This document shows, in pieces, positions 33,437-43,406 of a DNA stretch of 64,000 bases. The position numbers and the translations under genes are program-made. The stretch is from assembly GCA_002709045.1 (NCBI GenBank), contig PAPJ01000056.1, positions 21,822 to 85,821 of the forward strand, in the 5' to 3' direction. Numbering within the stretch: position 1 is the stretch's first letter; each line of letters starts with the position of its first letter. The notes under the pieces are model-generated. The model saw only the letters and a list, made by a program, of their open reading frames with translations, ran no database searches and had not been told where the DNA came from. Source of the DNA: Planctomycetaceae bacterium. Its GTDB lineage: Bacteria > Planctomycetota > Planctomycetia > Pirellulales > Pirellulaceae.

Positions 33437-35017
33437 TTAATGCCTTGTCTTGAATTCCGAGATATTGATGAGTGCCCAGAGGATATCTTCAAACGCTTCA
33501 CTTCGATTACCAACCTGTTGGATGTATCGCAGCGTTGTTGATAGCTCTTTACGATTTGGGCGTCGAGATAATGTTTTAAGGTAAAGCTCCTGAATAGCCT
33601 GACGGTTGTTAGGGACTTCCAAAAGCAGGTTGCCAAGCATTGTTCCGGATTGAGCGGTTATTTGTCGGTGAATGGCATCTCCGTTCATTAACATCAATGC
33701 CTGAGGAATAGTTCCGGCGACTTCTTCGCGCAGGTTATTGGGGTCATATCCAAATGTGTCAGAAAATTGGCGGCGAATATTGAATTCCGCTCGCTCAGGA
33801 AGTTCCGGGAATCGAAGCGTATTCAGGACAGCATCCATTAACTGGTCTGATCGCAACGGTTGAGCTGTATTGGCCTGAAAAGGTAGTTGGTCATACGGCC
33901 GGCGATCCTGACTTTCCAGTTGATAATGACTTGTAGAGACAATCGTGGCGATAAGCCATTTCATGTCGTAACCGGATTCCGTAAATTTAGCTGCCAGATA
34001 GTCGAAGGCCGCTGGAGCAATAGCCTCCCGGTCCGGTCCCATATCATCAACAGGTTCATGGAATCCTTCACCGACTAATTCTGACCAAATTCGATTGACG
34101 GTTGCCTTGGCAAACCATGGATTATCCGGGGATGTAATCCATGCGGCCAGAGCGCTGCGTCGATCTATATCCGTTGCTCCCAATGGTAATTGCTTACCAT
34201 TGAGGAAAAATTTTGGAGCGACTTCCGGGCCAGGTATGGCAGGGTCTTCAAAATTAGGCATTCGATGCTCTAAAGTGCCGATGAAGCGATTGTTATTTGT
34301 TCGTGGCTGGCGACGGATGTTATCCACGGCATAAACAAGGAAGGTTCGCGGATCCATTTGAGGACGAACCGCAACACGTGGAAAGAATGCTGCCAACTCA
34401 TGGAATTGTTCTTGTTTCCAACGGTCCGTCGGGTGGTCATGACACTGAGCACACTGAATCTGAATACCCAAGAAAATTCTTGAGATTTCCGAAACCGTTT
34501 CTTCAGGTCTTCCCTGTTGAGCAGCAATTAGGGCAGTTCGTCCGTTTTCCCGAATGTCACCTGAGGATGTAATAAGTTCATTGGCAAACTGATCCCAGGA
34601 AGTATTTCCGTTAAGAGTATCTGCAAAATAGCGTTCAGCCGTGGTGGCACCCAGCAGGATTTGGTCGTTACTGCGACGGTAGTAAATCACGTCCCGCCAG
34701 AAGCGACCCCAGTTAGTACCGTAATCGGGATCCTGTAACAGAAGTTCGGCAACTTTTGTTCTTTTCTCAGCATGATCTTCGAGACTAAAGACCAGAATGT
34801 CATCCAGTGAAGGGGTCTTACCTGTTATGTCCAAAAACAGACGTCTTAGAAATGTTTCATCATCGCAGATATTGTGGGTTGATGGCTGAGTTTGCTGGTT
34901 GATAAGTCGATCTACCTCTGCAGCAACTTCAAATACAGATTGAGCCCGGTTCGTCTCACAGACAAGCAACAGTCCAATGAGACTGACAATCGCGATCTTT
35001 AACATACGATTGATCAT
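33437..35017 (-). CDS. DUF1549/DUF1553 secreted protein with CxxCH
   Basis: The 526-residue protein has a signal peptide (MLKIAIVSLIGLLLVC...AQS). The DUF1549 opening is DETFLRRLFLDITGKTPSLDD, with GRFWRDVIYYRRS and the FLGIQIQCAQCHDHPTDRWKQEQFHELAAFF box containing CAQCH. A DUF1553 C-terminus has DPDNPWFAKATVNRIWSELVGEGFHEPVDDMGP and WLIATIVSTSHYQ. It is compact: many relatives carry an extra N-terminal cytochrome domain, which is missing here. It forms a pair with the DUF1501 gene. Heme attachment is inferred from the single CxxCH. Confidence 0.9.
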   Translation of the reverse strand: MINRMLKIAIVSLIGLLLVCETNRAQSVFEVAAEVDRLINQQTQPSTHNICDDETFLRRLFLDITGKTPSLDDILVFSLEDHAEKRTKVAELLLQDPDYGTNWGRFWRDVIYYRRSNDQILLGATTAERYFADTLNGNTSWDQFANELITSSGDIRENGRTALIAAQQGRPEETVSEISRIFLGIQIQCAQCHDHPTDRWKQEQFHELAAFFPRVAVRPQMDPRTFLVYAVDNIRRQPRTNNNRFIGTLEHRMPNFEDPAIPGPEVAPKFFLNGKQLPLGATDIDRRSALAAWITSPDNPWFAKATVNRIWSELVGEGFHEPVDDMGPDREAIAPAAFDYLAAKFTESGYDMKWLIATIVSTSHYQLESQDRRPYDQLPFQANTAQPLRSDQLMDAVLNTLRFPELPERAEFNIRRQFSDTFGYDPNNLREEVAGTIPQALMLMNGDAIHRQITAQSGTMLGNLLLEVPNNRQAIQELYLKTLSRRPNRKELSTTLRYIQQVGNRSEAFEDILWALINISEFKTRH

Positions 35018-35185
35018 GGTAATATTTCTCTGTTGTGCCCCGGCATAATTATTTAACTCATATTATCGGCAAGTGTTTCGCTGATTCTACTCGATATAAT
35101 AGTTGACAGACGAAACTTTCGACTTAGCGCTGAGGTTTAATAGGAAAACAGGGGCAGATGTCGAGAAATGAATATCAGGTGAAAG

Positions 35186-35635
35186 ATGAAAATTGTAGTT
35201 AGCCTAATCATATTTCTTTTGTATACCGCTTGTGCCGGACAGTTATTAGGACAACCTTCGGCAACTCCACAACAACGCCAGCAGCGATTTCGTCAGTTGA
35301 CGCAGCGGTTTGATGTTAATGGAAATGGTCAACTTGATTCTAATGAACGTCAGGCACTACAGCGTTTTATTCAACAGCGGAACATGAATAATAATTCTCC
35401 GCAACGTCCGCAAATGCAGCGGCCACAAACGCAGCCAAATAACCAACCGCAAGGGCGTCCTGATACAGTCCAGCGTCCAGGCAACGGACAACGCCGTCAG
35501 CGTTTTCTTTTTCAACCTCGTAAACGCGAGAGCAAACTGGATAAGAGTCGATTATTAAATCGATTTGATACTAACCGGGATGGACAGTTGAGTCCGACTG
35601 AACGCGCCGCAGCAATTGAAGCGATGAGCAAGTAA
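35186..35635 (+). CDS. Secreted EF-hand protein with Gln/Pro-rich linker
   Basis: The 149-residue protein has a signal peptide (MKIVVSLIIFLLYTACAGQLLGQ) and two single EF-hand loops: DVNGNGQLDSNE near residue 45 and DTNRDGQLSPTE near 130. They are separated by a Gln/Pro/Arg-rich low-complexity linker. Both loops have Asp/Asn at positions 1, 3 and 5 and an acidic residue at position 12, so calcium binding is likely. It stands alone, 168 bp from the divergent DUF1549 gene. Function is unknown; such proteins are common in planctomycetes. Confidence 0.85.
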   Translation: MKIVVSLIIFLLYTACAGQLLGQPSATPQQRQQRFRQLTQRFDVNGNGQLDSNERQALQRFIQQRNMNNNSPQRPQMQRPQTQPNNQPQGRPDTVQRPGNGQRRQRFLFQPRKRESKLDKSRLLNRFDTNRDGQLSPTERAAAIEAMSK

Positions 35636-35643
35636 CAAAAGAA

Positions 35644-37575
35644 CTAATTCAGTTGTTCAGCCACAAGTCGATGAATGGCTGCCGGTGCTGAAAGCCCCAT
35701 GCGGCCGTCAGGTAATGTCTCCATAAATCTGATGTCGACATCATTCTGCCCGTCTTCGGCCAGTTGCTTGAGCGTCTTTACTAAGGCATCTCTTTTTGTG
35801 AGAGGTAATTTTTTGAGATCATAGATTCCGATTTGGTTGGCTGCTAAAGCATGTGCGGCAGAGGTGATCTCCAGAACACCGTTTGCCCGTGCTATATAAG
35901 ACAACCCGTTGTTTGTCAGGGCTTGATCGAGACACTCCTGTAAAGGTTCATCTTCTGTTGTCACATCGACCTGACTGGCAGGTGTCCAGCCGGCCTGCCA
36001 GATGTTTTTCCAGTTGGCCTGAAACTGTAATTCGGAAATGGAATTGAGGTGCACTAGAATTTGTAGCAGTGGTGTACCATCATTGAAATCCATAGTGAAT
36101 TTCTTTTGGTATTGGGCCCAAATATTGGCTTCGTAGGAATCAGTTTCTGCTTGGGTGTTTTGTAAACGTGTGAGTAATTTTCGTACCCTGTCTTGTGTGC
36201 GGTTCGTTCCGGATATCTCCAGATGAAAGACTTTCTCATTTTCTTCATCGGCAACAGGTTTCGCGATATCAAATTCGTCGATCGCCAGAAGTCGGTTGAT
36301 GACATTACTTAGTTTTTCTGCCGTCGGTTGATTCTCAATCGTATCGCCTTGTTCCTGTTTATAGATTGTGCTGGAAATCGCAGAGTCGACATGCGACTTA
36401 GCCAGAATTAAAACATGTCCGTCTTTGATTTGATGGGCCAGTTGCTGCTCTTCAAGAACGCGCGTCAGAATTTGCTCAATCGTTTGCTTTTCGGAGGTAT
36501 GCTGTACTGCCACCGCATAACTTATATTCATAAGTTCAAGTGATTCAAGATCGTATGTAAACGGAATGTTACCTAGTGTCCCCAGAAATTCGAGAAATTT
36601 ATTAAGCGGAATCGGATTAGTTACATCGATCTCAGGTACGGTGAAACGAAGTCCGCTTTGGATGTTTATCGGTGTCGCCGGAGGTCGTGGTGTATTTTTA
36701 TCAGCGGTGGGGAGCTTAGCTACCGGCGCCGCATTTTCTATATCGATGGGGGCATTACTTAAAAATGGTGCAATATCTTCAATGACCGAATCGAGTTCTT
36801 CGGACATATTCTCAGCATCGGCTCCATCTGGGGCTTCCGGCGTTAGACCTTCCGGTGCAACAGGAAGAGGAACCTCTTCTTCCACCGGGTCTGGTGTTTT
36901 ATTTTCAGTGGATTCGCCCGGCTTCTCTGGGTTATCAGCTGTAGACACTGGACGTTCGGTTTTGGAGGCTCCCGTGACTTCCAAGTCTGTTTTTTCTGAT
37001 GTGACATTAGCAGTCACTGAGTTTACAGTTGGCTGGTCGGCATTCTCCTTACCTGTATTGATACTGTTGACCGGGTGTGAGTTTTCTTGGTTGGTATTAA
37101 CCGATATTTCTGAGGAGTGTTCGCCTGAAAGACTGAAAGTTATGATGATACCGATCAAAATCAACGTAGATATACAAGAGAATGTGACCAGTAGTTTTTT
37201 GCGTTTGTCTGTAGCAGACGTATCAATCCACTCGGACATAGTCTCCGGTTGCAGATTTTCCTCAGTGTTTTTAGCAGTTTTACGATCGTTGCCGGAATGA
37301 TTAGCAATCTGGCTGAACTCTTCGTTAATGTTTTGGCTGGCGGTATAGCCGAAATCTTCGACGGTGTCTGTGTGGTCCTGCAGTTGTTCCTGGACATCAG
37401 CCGAGGTTGATGATTCAGTTGTCGGAGTAAGGACTTCAGTCTCTGTGAGGTTGTTTTCAGGGATCTGAACCATACTGCCACATTTTGGGCAGGCGAGAAT
37501 CTGCCCGAGCAGTGACGATTTACTAACCGTCAGTTTTGATTTGCAGGTAACGCATTTTATCGAAAAGGGTTGCAT
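35644..37575 (-). CDS. Zinc-ribbon, single-pass protein with two STN-like domains
   Basis: The 643-residue protein starts with a zinc ribbon (Cys8, Cys11, Cys29, Cys32) and an acidic linker. One transmembrane helix (about 127-148) follows, then a long Pro/Glu/Thr-rich stretch. Two C-terminal repeats resemble secretin/TonB short N-terminal (STN) domains. The first (about 320-400) has NIPFTYDLESLELM...QTIEQILTRVLEEQQLAHQIKDGHVLIL. The second (about 500-580) has SELQFQANWKNIW...EPLQECLDQALTNNGLSYIARANGVLEI. It lies 71 bp downstream of the pseudokinase, whose tail holds a similar domain. A surface assembly or sensing role is possible. Confidence 0.7.
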   Translation of the reverse strand: MQPFSIKCVTCKSKLTVSKSSLLGQILACPKCGSMVQIPENNLTETEVLTPTTESSTSADVQEQLQDHTDTVEDFGYTASQNINEEFSQIANHSGNDRKTAKNTEENLQPETMSEWIDTSATDKRKKLLVTFSCISTLILIGIIITFSLSGEHSSEISVNTNQENSHPVNSINTGKENADQPTVNSVTANVTSEKTDLEVTGASKTERPVSTADNPEKPGESTENKTPDPVEEEVPLPVAPEGLTPEAPDGADAENMSEELDSVIEDIAPFLSNAPIDIENAAPVAKLPTADKNTPRPPATPINIQSGLRFTVPEIDVTNPIPLNKFLEFLGTLGNIPFTYDLESLELMNISYAVAVQHTSEKQTIEQILTRVLEEQQLAHQIKDGHVLILAKSHVDSAISSTIYKQEQGDTIENQPTAEKLSNVINRLLAIDEFDIAKPVADEENEKVFHLEISGTNRTQDRVRKLLTRLQNTQAETDSYEANIWAQYQKKFTMDFNDGTPLLQILVHLNSISELQFQANWKNIWQAGWTPASQVDVTTEDEPLQECLDQALTNNGLSYIARANGVLEITSAAHALAANQIGIYDLKKLPLTKRDALVKTLKQLAEDGQNDVDIRFMETLPDGRMGLSAPAAIHRLVAEQLN

Positions 37576-37646
37576 AGATCCCCCTGCACTTTATTCGAGA
37601 ATTCCAGGAATCAGAAAATCTCACGGTTATAAGTTCATTCTGCTTG

Positions 37647-40600
37647 TTATTCTACGAAAACAGGCGGAAGCGTGTATTGTTTACTTTCGGCAGCCTTGCG
37701 TGTTGTCAACAGGATAATTCTGGTACCGGCTTTGATTGGATCGTCGGTGATCAGCCAAACGAGCTTTTGATCTTTTTCTGTAGGTGATTGTACTGTTGTC
37801 ACAGGATTTGCTTTCATGACGATTCCTGTCAGGATTTCTTCGAGTGGTTTATCTTCTATTACGAAGTCCCGAATGGCCTGATTTCGGGTGATTCCCTCGT
37901 CCATTAGATCGTTTCCGTCAATTTTGATATCGAACTCAAAAGGTAGTCCCCGAATCGAGCTACGGACATCCATCACGATATCAGCAATGGCTAAGTTTAG
38001 GTCTTGTTGAGGGATATCGACGGACATCGGAGTTTTTAGGAGTTCCTCAATATTTTGAGGTGTTGTGGTTGTCGTAGGATTACTGCCTACTGGTATGGCA
38101 CCTGGTTCTGAAGCTAAACTTAATTCACTCGCGATGAGGATATTCGGGGCAGCCTCGACCGGCATCGCGATATTGAGTATAGGCGTCTGGTCCTCTACTT
38201 GGATGCGTGTTTGAGTGTGTAAAAACCGAATCATTCCTGGAAATCGGAATGCGACAGCGCGCCAGTGCTTAGATGGATTGATATCTACGATGTAGCTTTC
38301 AATCTGATCTGGGATCTCGTTCATTCGTTCGCGGATTTGTGTAATAATCTCACGTTTATCCAGTGTGAGTCCTGCTGACATTCGTGCTTCAATGTAGAAC
38401 ACCTGATCAAAATGGAAGCTAATGAGCATTGCTTCGAGGCCTTCCCCGAGTAACCACTGTAGTGGTTCACGAACTTTTTTTGGATCGCCAAAATAGAAGG
38501 AATTTCCGTCTCGGAAAAGTGATGTGAACAGGAAACTGGGAGCCATCAGCACATTGATATGACGTTGATTGTCGGACTGTTTAAGTAATTGAGTGATCGT
38601 CCGGCGAAGCAGTGGTGGTTTCCCTCCCCATTCAAGTGTTGACTGCATGGCAGCAGCCGATCCAAATACCAGTACGCTGTCCTGTTCCGGGATAAGCGCA
38701 CTGTATTGCCCTACTTGAAAGATAAATCCATTTTCAGTTTCTTCGGAATCCGGATCTCCCAATAACCCGCTGCGGGCTCCGCGGTCAAGTGCTTCTGACA
38801 GGTAAACGACAATATTGGGAATCGTTCCCTGTTCCTGTTCTTCCTCCAGCCAACTGAGAACCAAACGATCGATTTTATCGAGAGCCACACCGGTGGCACT
38901 TTCAAAAGATGAAATCGTGGAAGAAATCTCTGGTCCAAACGCCTGTAATACGGATGGTCCGTGTTGGGTGGCTAATAGTTCGGCAACTTCGATCGTGATA
39001 AAGAGCTGAGCTCCTGGCGGCGTCCAGGCTAGATCGATAGGCTCACCGTTGGTTGGGGATGCCCAAAGTGTTTCACCATCATCATCGATTAGTACCACGT
39101 CTTCCTCGGATGATTGCTGAGGTGTTTCTGTACGGTCATTATCATTTTTCGGTGGTGTGGCCTCAGTTTCCTTGTCGTCTTTTTTATCACCGCCGGGTTT
39201 GTCAGTATTGGTTTTTACGATTTCTCCGTTGTTATTTCCATCACCATCATTTTCGATGGTGGTGTTATTTAGCAATACGAAGACCATGATGATTCCAAGA
39301 ATTCCGGCACCGACTCCGCCCCATAGAATTGGGTTGGCCCAGGGTGACTTCTTCTTACGACGATTGTGACGACGGGATACAGGAATAGGTTTTGGTTTTT
39401 CGTCGGCTAGGCCATCGGTAATGGATCTCTCAGATGTAGTGTTGGTTATGTCGAAGTTAGCTGTAGATTTTGTTTCCACCACACCCTTTGAACCGTGTTC
39501 AGGTAAAGGAGGCATGTTTAAGATGGCGCTTTCGGTGGTCAAAGCTGCTTCGTAGTTGAGCAACGAGTTGTCGATTTTTGTTGGCACAACCTGTTGTTGT
39601 AGTGATTCAGGTACGAGCAGAAGGAGTTTGTCAGCAACTTCACGCACAGATTGAAATCTTGTGTCGGGATTCTTTGCGGTCAAGTAGTTGAGAAACTGAC
39701 TGAGATTATCCCCGATGTCAAACGGGGAAAGGTCAGCAATCGGATCATTGGCATGGCGATTCAGTTTCTCCTGAATCGATCCGCCCGGGAATGGTACCAT
39801 TCCGGTTAGCATTTGAAATAGAATACTGCCTAGACTATAGATGTCAGACTGTGAGGTTGGCATGGCACCAGGTAATTGCCACTCAGGACTCATATAATCA
39901 GCGGCTTCGACTAATTGAGGAAGGGCTTCATCAGCCGGCAGGTTAAGCGGACGTGGTAACCGTTCTACAGGTAATAAAAGCTTGACCAGGTTTTGTTTGT
40001 CCAGCCAGATCTGATTTGGTGTCAGTAAGCCAAAAAGTATTCTGCATTGATGTAGATGAGCTAAAGCACTGGCAAGCTGCCAGGCAATGAAGCAAGCTGT
40101 TGTTTGATCGAGTCGGGATATGGAACGTAGTCTGTCACCCAGTGAAGTAAATCCCTCGGTGTTAACACCTGGATCTTCCAGCACAAGATAGCGAAAGGAT
40201 GTTTGATCGATGAGATCATAGATTCGCCAGATATTGGCATCCTTGATTACGGCGGTCGTTTTGGCTCGTTGTGTAATCTTTTCCCAAACAGCAGCGTCTT
40301 TAAGTTCATCACCTTTCAGGAAGTGTAAGATGACGGGATGCGAGGTATCGATGTGCCTGGCTTGAAACCAACCCTTTAGTGGACCCTCGGCAATCCGGTG
40401 AAAAATTCGGTAACTCCCAAAGTCGAATGGTCCTTGGTGCCCTTTGAGCAGTACGCTGGCCTGATATCTGCTTAATTTCCTTTTCTTTATCAGCCAGGCG
40501 GCAATGCTCTTAGCCTGATCCAGTTCGGGGCTCTCCGACACCAGCTTGGCAAACTCCAGACGTAACGCCACACACTCCTGGTTTTCCAGTAGTTTGCTCT

Positions 40601-40664
40601 CACGTAAGTTGAACCAAAAGTCAGAGGATGTGGTCATGTCTGAATTATTAGTACTGAGCACCAT
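37647..40664 (-). CDS. Membrane-anchored pseudokinase with large exported region
   Basis: The 1005-residue protein has the same N-terminal module as the 24454 kinase and a kinase-like domain (about 80-355). The critical residues are absent: the Gly loop is degenerate (IAEGPLKGWF), the lysine strand reads VILHFLKGD, the HRD loop is ILFGLLTPNQIWL, and no DFG is present. The late landmarks SPEW and SDIYSLGSILFQMLTG remain. A transmembrane helix (about 442-466) leads to an acidic linker and a 500-residue exported region ending in an STN-like domain. The ATG at 40664 overlaps ltaE by 17 bp; an ATG at 40637 would avoid this. It likely signals or scaffolds without phosphotransfer. Confidence 0.85.
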   Translation of the reverse strand: MVLSTNNSDMTTSSDFWFNLRESKLLENQECVALRLEFAKLVSESPELDQAKSIAAWLIKKRKLSRYQASVLLKGHQGPFDFGSYRIFHRIAEGPLKGWFQARHIDTSHPVILHFLKGDELKDAAVWEKITQRAKTTAVIKDANIWRIYDLIDQTSFRYLVLEDPGVNTEGFTSLGDRLRSISRLDQTTACFIAWQLASALAHLHQCRILFGLLTPNQIWLDKQNLVKLLLPVERLPRPLNLPADEALPQLVEAADYMSPEWQLPGAMPTSQSDIYSLGSILFQMLTGMVPFPGGSIQEKLNRHANDPIADLSPFDIGDNLSQFLNYLTAKNPDTRFQSVREVADKLLLLVPESLQQQVVPTKIDNSLLNYEAALTTESAILNMPPLPEHGSKGVVETKSTANFDITNTTSERSITDGLADEKPKPIPVSRRHNRRKKKSPWANPILWGGVGAGILGIIMVFVLLNNTTIENDGDGNNNGEIVKTNTDKPGGDKKDDKETEATPPKNDNDRTETPQQSSEEDVVLIDDDGETLWASPTNGEPIDLAWTPPGAQLFITIEVAELLATQHGPSVLQAFGPEISSTISSFESATGVALDKIDRLVLSWLEEEQEQGTIPNIVVYLSEALDRGARSGLLGDPDSEETENGFIFQVGQYSALIPEQDSVLVFGSAAAMQSTLEWGGKPPLLRRTITQLLKQSDNQRHINVLMAPSFLFTSLFRDGNSFYFGDPKKVREPLQWLLGEGLEAMLISFHFDQVFYIEARMSAGLTLDKREIITQIRERMNEIPDQIESYIVDINPSKHWRAVAFRFPGMIRFLHTQTRIQVEDQTPILNIAMPVEAAPNILIASELSLASEPGAIPVGSNPTTTTTPQNIEELLKTPMSVDIPQQDLNLAIADIVMDVRSSIRGLPFEFDIKIDGNDLMDEGITRNQAIRDFVIEDKPLEEILTGIVMKANPVTTVQSPTEKDQKLVWLITDDPIKAGTRIILLTTRKAAESKQYTLPPVFVE

Positions 40665-41727
40665 TTCCGGAAAGTTTCCGACTTCCTGCCAGTACTTCCT
40701 TTACGGTGGTGCTGATGATTTCACAGGCAGTCGAAACTTGTTCGCTTGTGACGTCCAGATGTGTTACCAGGCGAATACGTTGTGGCCCTAATGCTAAACA
40801 ACGCACCCCTTGTGAGTCGAGTTCACCTGCTACTGCAGCGGCCGTCCCAATGTTTTCGTCGATGTCCATCATGACAATATTTGTATCGACCGGACCTGGC
40901 AATGAAAGTCCTTCGGTGTTGTTGATTATTGTTGCTAGTTGCTGTGCGTTTTCATGATCCTGATGCATGCGTTCAACATTATTTTGTAACGCAAACAATG
41001 CACCGGCGGCGATGACACCTGCCTGACGCATGCCTCCACCAAAAACCTTACGGTGTCGACGAGCGTAGTACATTTGTTCTTTGGTTCCGCATAGTGCTGA
41101 TCCGACTGGCGCACCAAGGCCTTTACTAAAACAAATGGAAACAGTGTCGAAATGACTGGACCATTCTTTGGCAGAAATGCCCGTGGCGGCCACTGCGTTA
41201 AACAGTCTCGCTCCGTCGAGGTGCGTTTTGAGCCCGTTCTCATGAGCCCAGTGGCATATTTGTTTGACGTTTTCATATGGCTGCACTCTCCCGCCACCAC
41301 GGTTATGAGTATTTTCCAGACATAGTAGCTTGGTGATTGGAAAGTGTTCGTTATCGGCTTTGATGCTTCCCAGTAGTTGTTCAGGTTGCAGGATTCCGTT
41401 ATCACCTGCAATTAATGATGGAGAGAGACCACTGAGGGAGGCGTAGGCGCCCTGTTCATAGTTGTAAATGTGGCAACCTGCTTCGCAGATAAACTCATCA
41501 CCGGGACGACAATGGATCCGCAGTCCGACTTGGTTTGTCATAGTTCCTGACGGCATAAAGATGGCGGCTTCTTTGCCGGTCATTTCAGCGATGAGTTCCT
41601 GCAGTGCTGCAACAGTAGGATCGATGTCAATTACATCATCATCGACTTGACAATTGGCGATGAATTCCCTCATCGCAGTAGAGGGTTTAGTTACTGTATC
41701 GCTACGCAGATCGATAGGTGTAGTCAT
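40648..41727 (-). CDS. ltaE: Low-specificity L-threonine aldolase
   Basis: This PLP enzyme cleaves L-threonine/allo-threonine to glycine and acetaldehyde. The 359-residue protein opens IDLRSDTVTKPSTAMREFI and has MPSGTMTNQVGLRIHCRPGDE, LENTHNRGGGRV, THLDGARLFNA and the PLP lysine in SICFSKGLGAPVGSALCG. All are standard for the family. It is the first gene of the minus-strand group ltaE-pseudokinase-STN protein; the functional connection is not obvious. Confidence 0.95.
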   Translation of the reverse strand: MTTPIDLRSDTVTKPSTAMREFIANCQVDDDVIDIDPTVAALQELIAEMTGKEAAIFMPSGTMTNQVGLRIHCRPGDEFICEAGCHIYNYEQGAYASLSGLSPSLIAGDNGILQPEQLLGSIKADNEHFPITKLLCLENTHNRGGGRVQPYENVKQICHWAHENGLKTHLDGARLFNAVAATGISAKEWSSHFDTVSICFSKGLGAPVGSALCGTKEQMYYARRHRKVFGGGMRQAGVIAAGALFALQNNVERMHQDHENAQQLATIINNTEGLSLPGPVDTNIVMMDIDENIGTAAAVAGELDSQGVRCLALGPQRIRLVTHLDVTSEQVSTACEIISTTVKEVLAGSRKLSGNGAQY

Positions 41728-42016
41728 AGTGATTTAAGTCGCAGTTCTGACGAGTTCAATGGGATTGGACAAGGCAATAGTAGACCTGCTAAATCAGAGG
41801 TCTACTACTATTATGAAGGCCATAAATGCTGCTGGGAATTACCTGACAGCAGATTAACCAGTGATTATGTAGGAATTCGGAAAAAGTAGGGCTTGCAGTG
41901 TTAATCTAAGGCTGTCTCAGTAGAAGCCGACTTAAATTCCGGGGTTACCAAATCAGCACTCTGTGACCACAATGAAGAAGCACGGAAAGTAACCTGAAGA
42001 GCATCTTTTTTTCGAT

Positions 42017-43381
42017 ATGTCTGACTCGTCCCTTAACATACAACGCATCGACACGCGGCATGATAATGTCCAAGAGGCCTTGGCAGTATTGCGCGATAAA
42101 CTGTCACCTCAGGGTAATATCGTGAGTGAGGCGGGGCGTCAGCGGACCATAGCGGTTTTTGGTGAGCCGCTAACACCTCAGCAGGTTGTTGAACGGATTT
42201 GTTCGGAGGTCCAAAAGGACGGTCTGGAGACTGTCTTAAAATACAATCGTTTGCTCGATGGTGCCGAACTTACTGCCGAAAATTTACGAGTCAGTAGTGA
42301 TGAATTGGAAATGGCGCATGCTGCGGCGGATCCCGATTTTCTTGCAACGATACGTCGAATTCGTGACAACATCATGGAATTTCAAACGGCGATTCTTCAC
42401 AAGGAAACGGGCATTGAGCGTCCTTCCGGTGTGAAGCTTACACAGCGTTATACACCACTGAAACGAGCTGGGTTGTGTGTTCCCGGTGGTGCAGCAGCAT
42501 ACCCGTCTACCGTTTTGATGACTGCCGTACCTGCCCAAGCAGCGGGCGTTGCTGAGATTGCTGTTATGGCTCCACCAACAGATTTTGGTTCCAACAATCC
42601 TGATCTGTTAGCAACCTGTCATGAGATTGGAATCAAAGAAGTTTATCGCATGGGTGGAGCCCATGGTGTAGCGGCTTTTGCCTACGGGCTTGAGAATTTA
42701 GATCCGGTTGATATTATTGTCGGCCCGGGTAATTTGTTTGTCGCTTTAGCCAAGAAAAGTGTTTATGGTCAAGTTGCGATTGATTCAATTGCCGGGCCGA
42801 GCGAAGTGGTGGTGATTGTTGACCAAACAACTCGACCTGATTATGCAGCCGCCGATTTGCTGGCACAGGCCGAGCATGCTCCGGGGGCGAGTATTCTGGT
42901 GAGTTGCAGTCAAGACGTGCTGGAAGAGACCTTAGCTGAATTGGAACGTCAGGTAGCCACGCTGAGTCGTGAAGACCTTACCCGTCAGAGCTTGGAGGAT
43001 TTTGGAGCTTTGATTCTGGTAAAGGATCAGGATGAGGCTGTTGAGATTACCAATCTGATTTGTCCTGAACATTTGCACATTGCTGTGGAGCAACCCTATG
43101 AGTTGCAACAGCGGCTGACAACGGCGGGTGCCACGTTCCTTGGAAACCATACTCCCGTCGCACTGGGCGATTATGTCGCCGGGCCTTCACATACGCTCCC
43201 GACGGCAGGGACGGCCCGCTGGGCGTCCGGACTTTGCTCGAATGATTTTTTACGCTCGAGCAGCGTGCTGGAATTTACGCGTGACGCCATGCTGGAAGTG
43301 GCCGGCGATGTTCAGCGAATGGCAGACATGGAAGGACTCACAGCCCATCGAGCCAGCGTCGACATACGTGTGGATGGCTAA
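42017..43381 (+). CDS. hisD: Histidinol dehydrogenase
   Basis: HisD oxidises L-histidinol to L-histidine in two NAD-dependent steps. The 454-residue protein carries RAGLCVPGGAAAYPSTVLMTAVPAQ, YRMGGAHGVAAFAYG, VDIIVGPGNLFVALAKK, the zinc-site AGPSEVVVI and LAQAEHAPGAS, and the C-terminal LPTAGTARWASGL. It opens hisD-hisC-hisB. The 289-bp upstream region shows no histidine-rich leader peptide. Confidence 0.96.
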   Translation: MSDSSLNIQRIDTRHDNVQEALAVLRDKLSPQGNIVSEAGRQRTIAVFGEPLTPQQVVERICSEVQKDGLETVLKYNRLLDGAELTAENLRVSSDELEMAHAAADPDFLATIRRIRDNIMEFQTAILHKETGIERPSGVKLTQRYTPLKRAGLCVPGGAAAYPSTVLMTAVPAQAAGVAEIAVMAPPTDFGSNNPDLLATCHEIGIKEVYRMGGAHGVAAFAYGLENLDPVDIIVGPGNLFVALAKKSVYGQVAIDSIAGPSEVVVIVDQTTRPDYAAADLLAQAEHAPGASILVSCSQDVLEETLAELERQVATLSREDLTRQSLEDFGALILVKDQDEAVEITNLICPEHLHIAVEQPYELQQRLTTAGATFLGNHTPVALGDYVAGPSHTLPTAGTARWASGLCSNDFLRSSSVLEFTRDAMLEVAGDVQRMADMEGLTAHRASVDIRVDG

Positions 43382-43406
43382 GTGAGTTTATTTGGATATT
43401 AATTCG

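Noticed and set aside
36566..37300. Long open frame on the plus strand, 244 codons
   Set aside because: It lies wholly antisense to the zinc-ribbon/STN gene, has Ser/Gly-rich low-complexity composition mirroring the Pro/Glu/Thr linker, and has no recognisable domain.
41728..42016. Possible histidine attenuator before hisD
   Set aside because: No short frame with a run of His codons and no terminator/antiterminator pair could be found.
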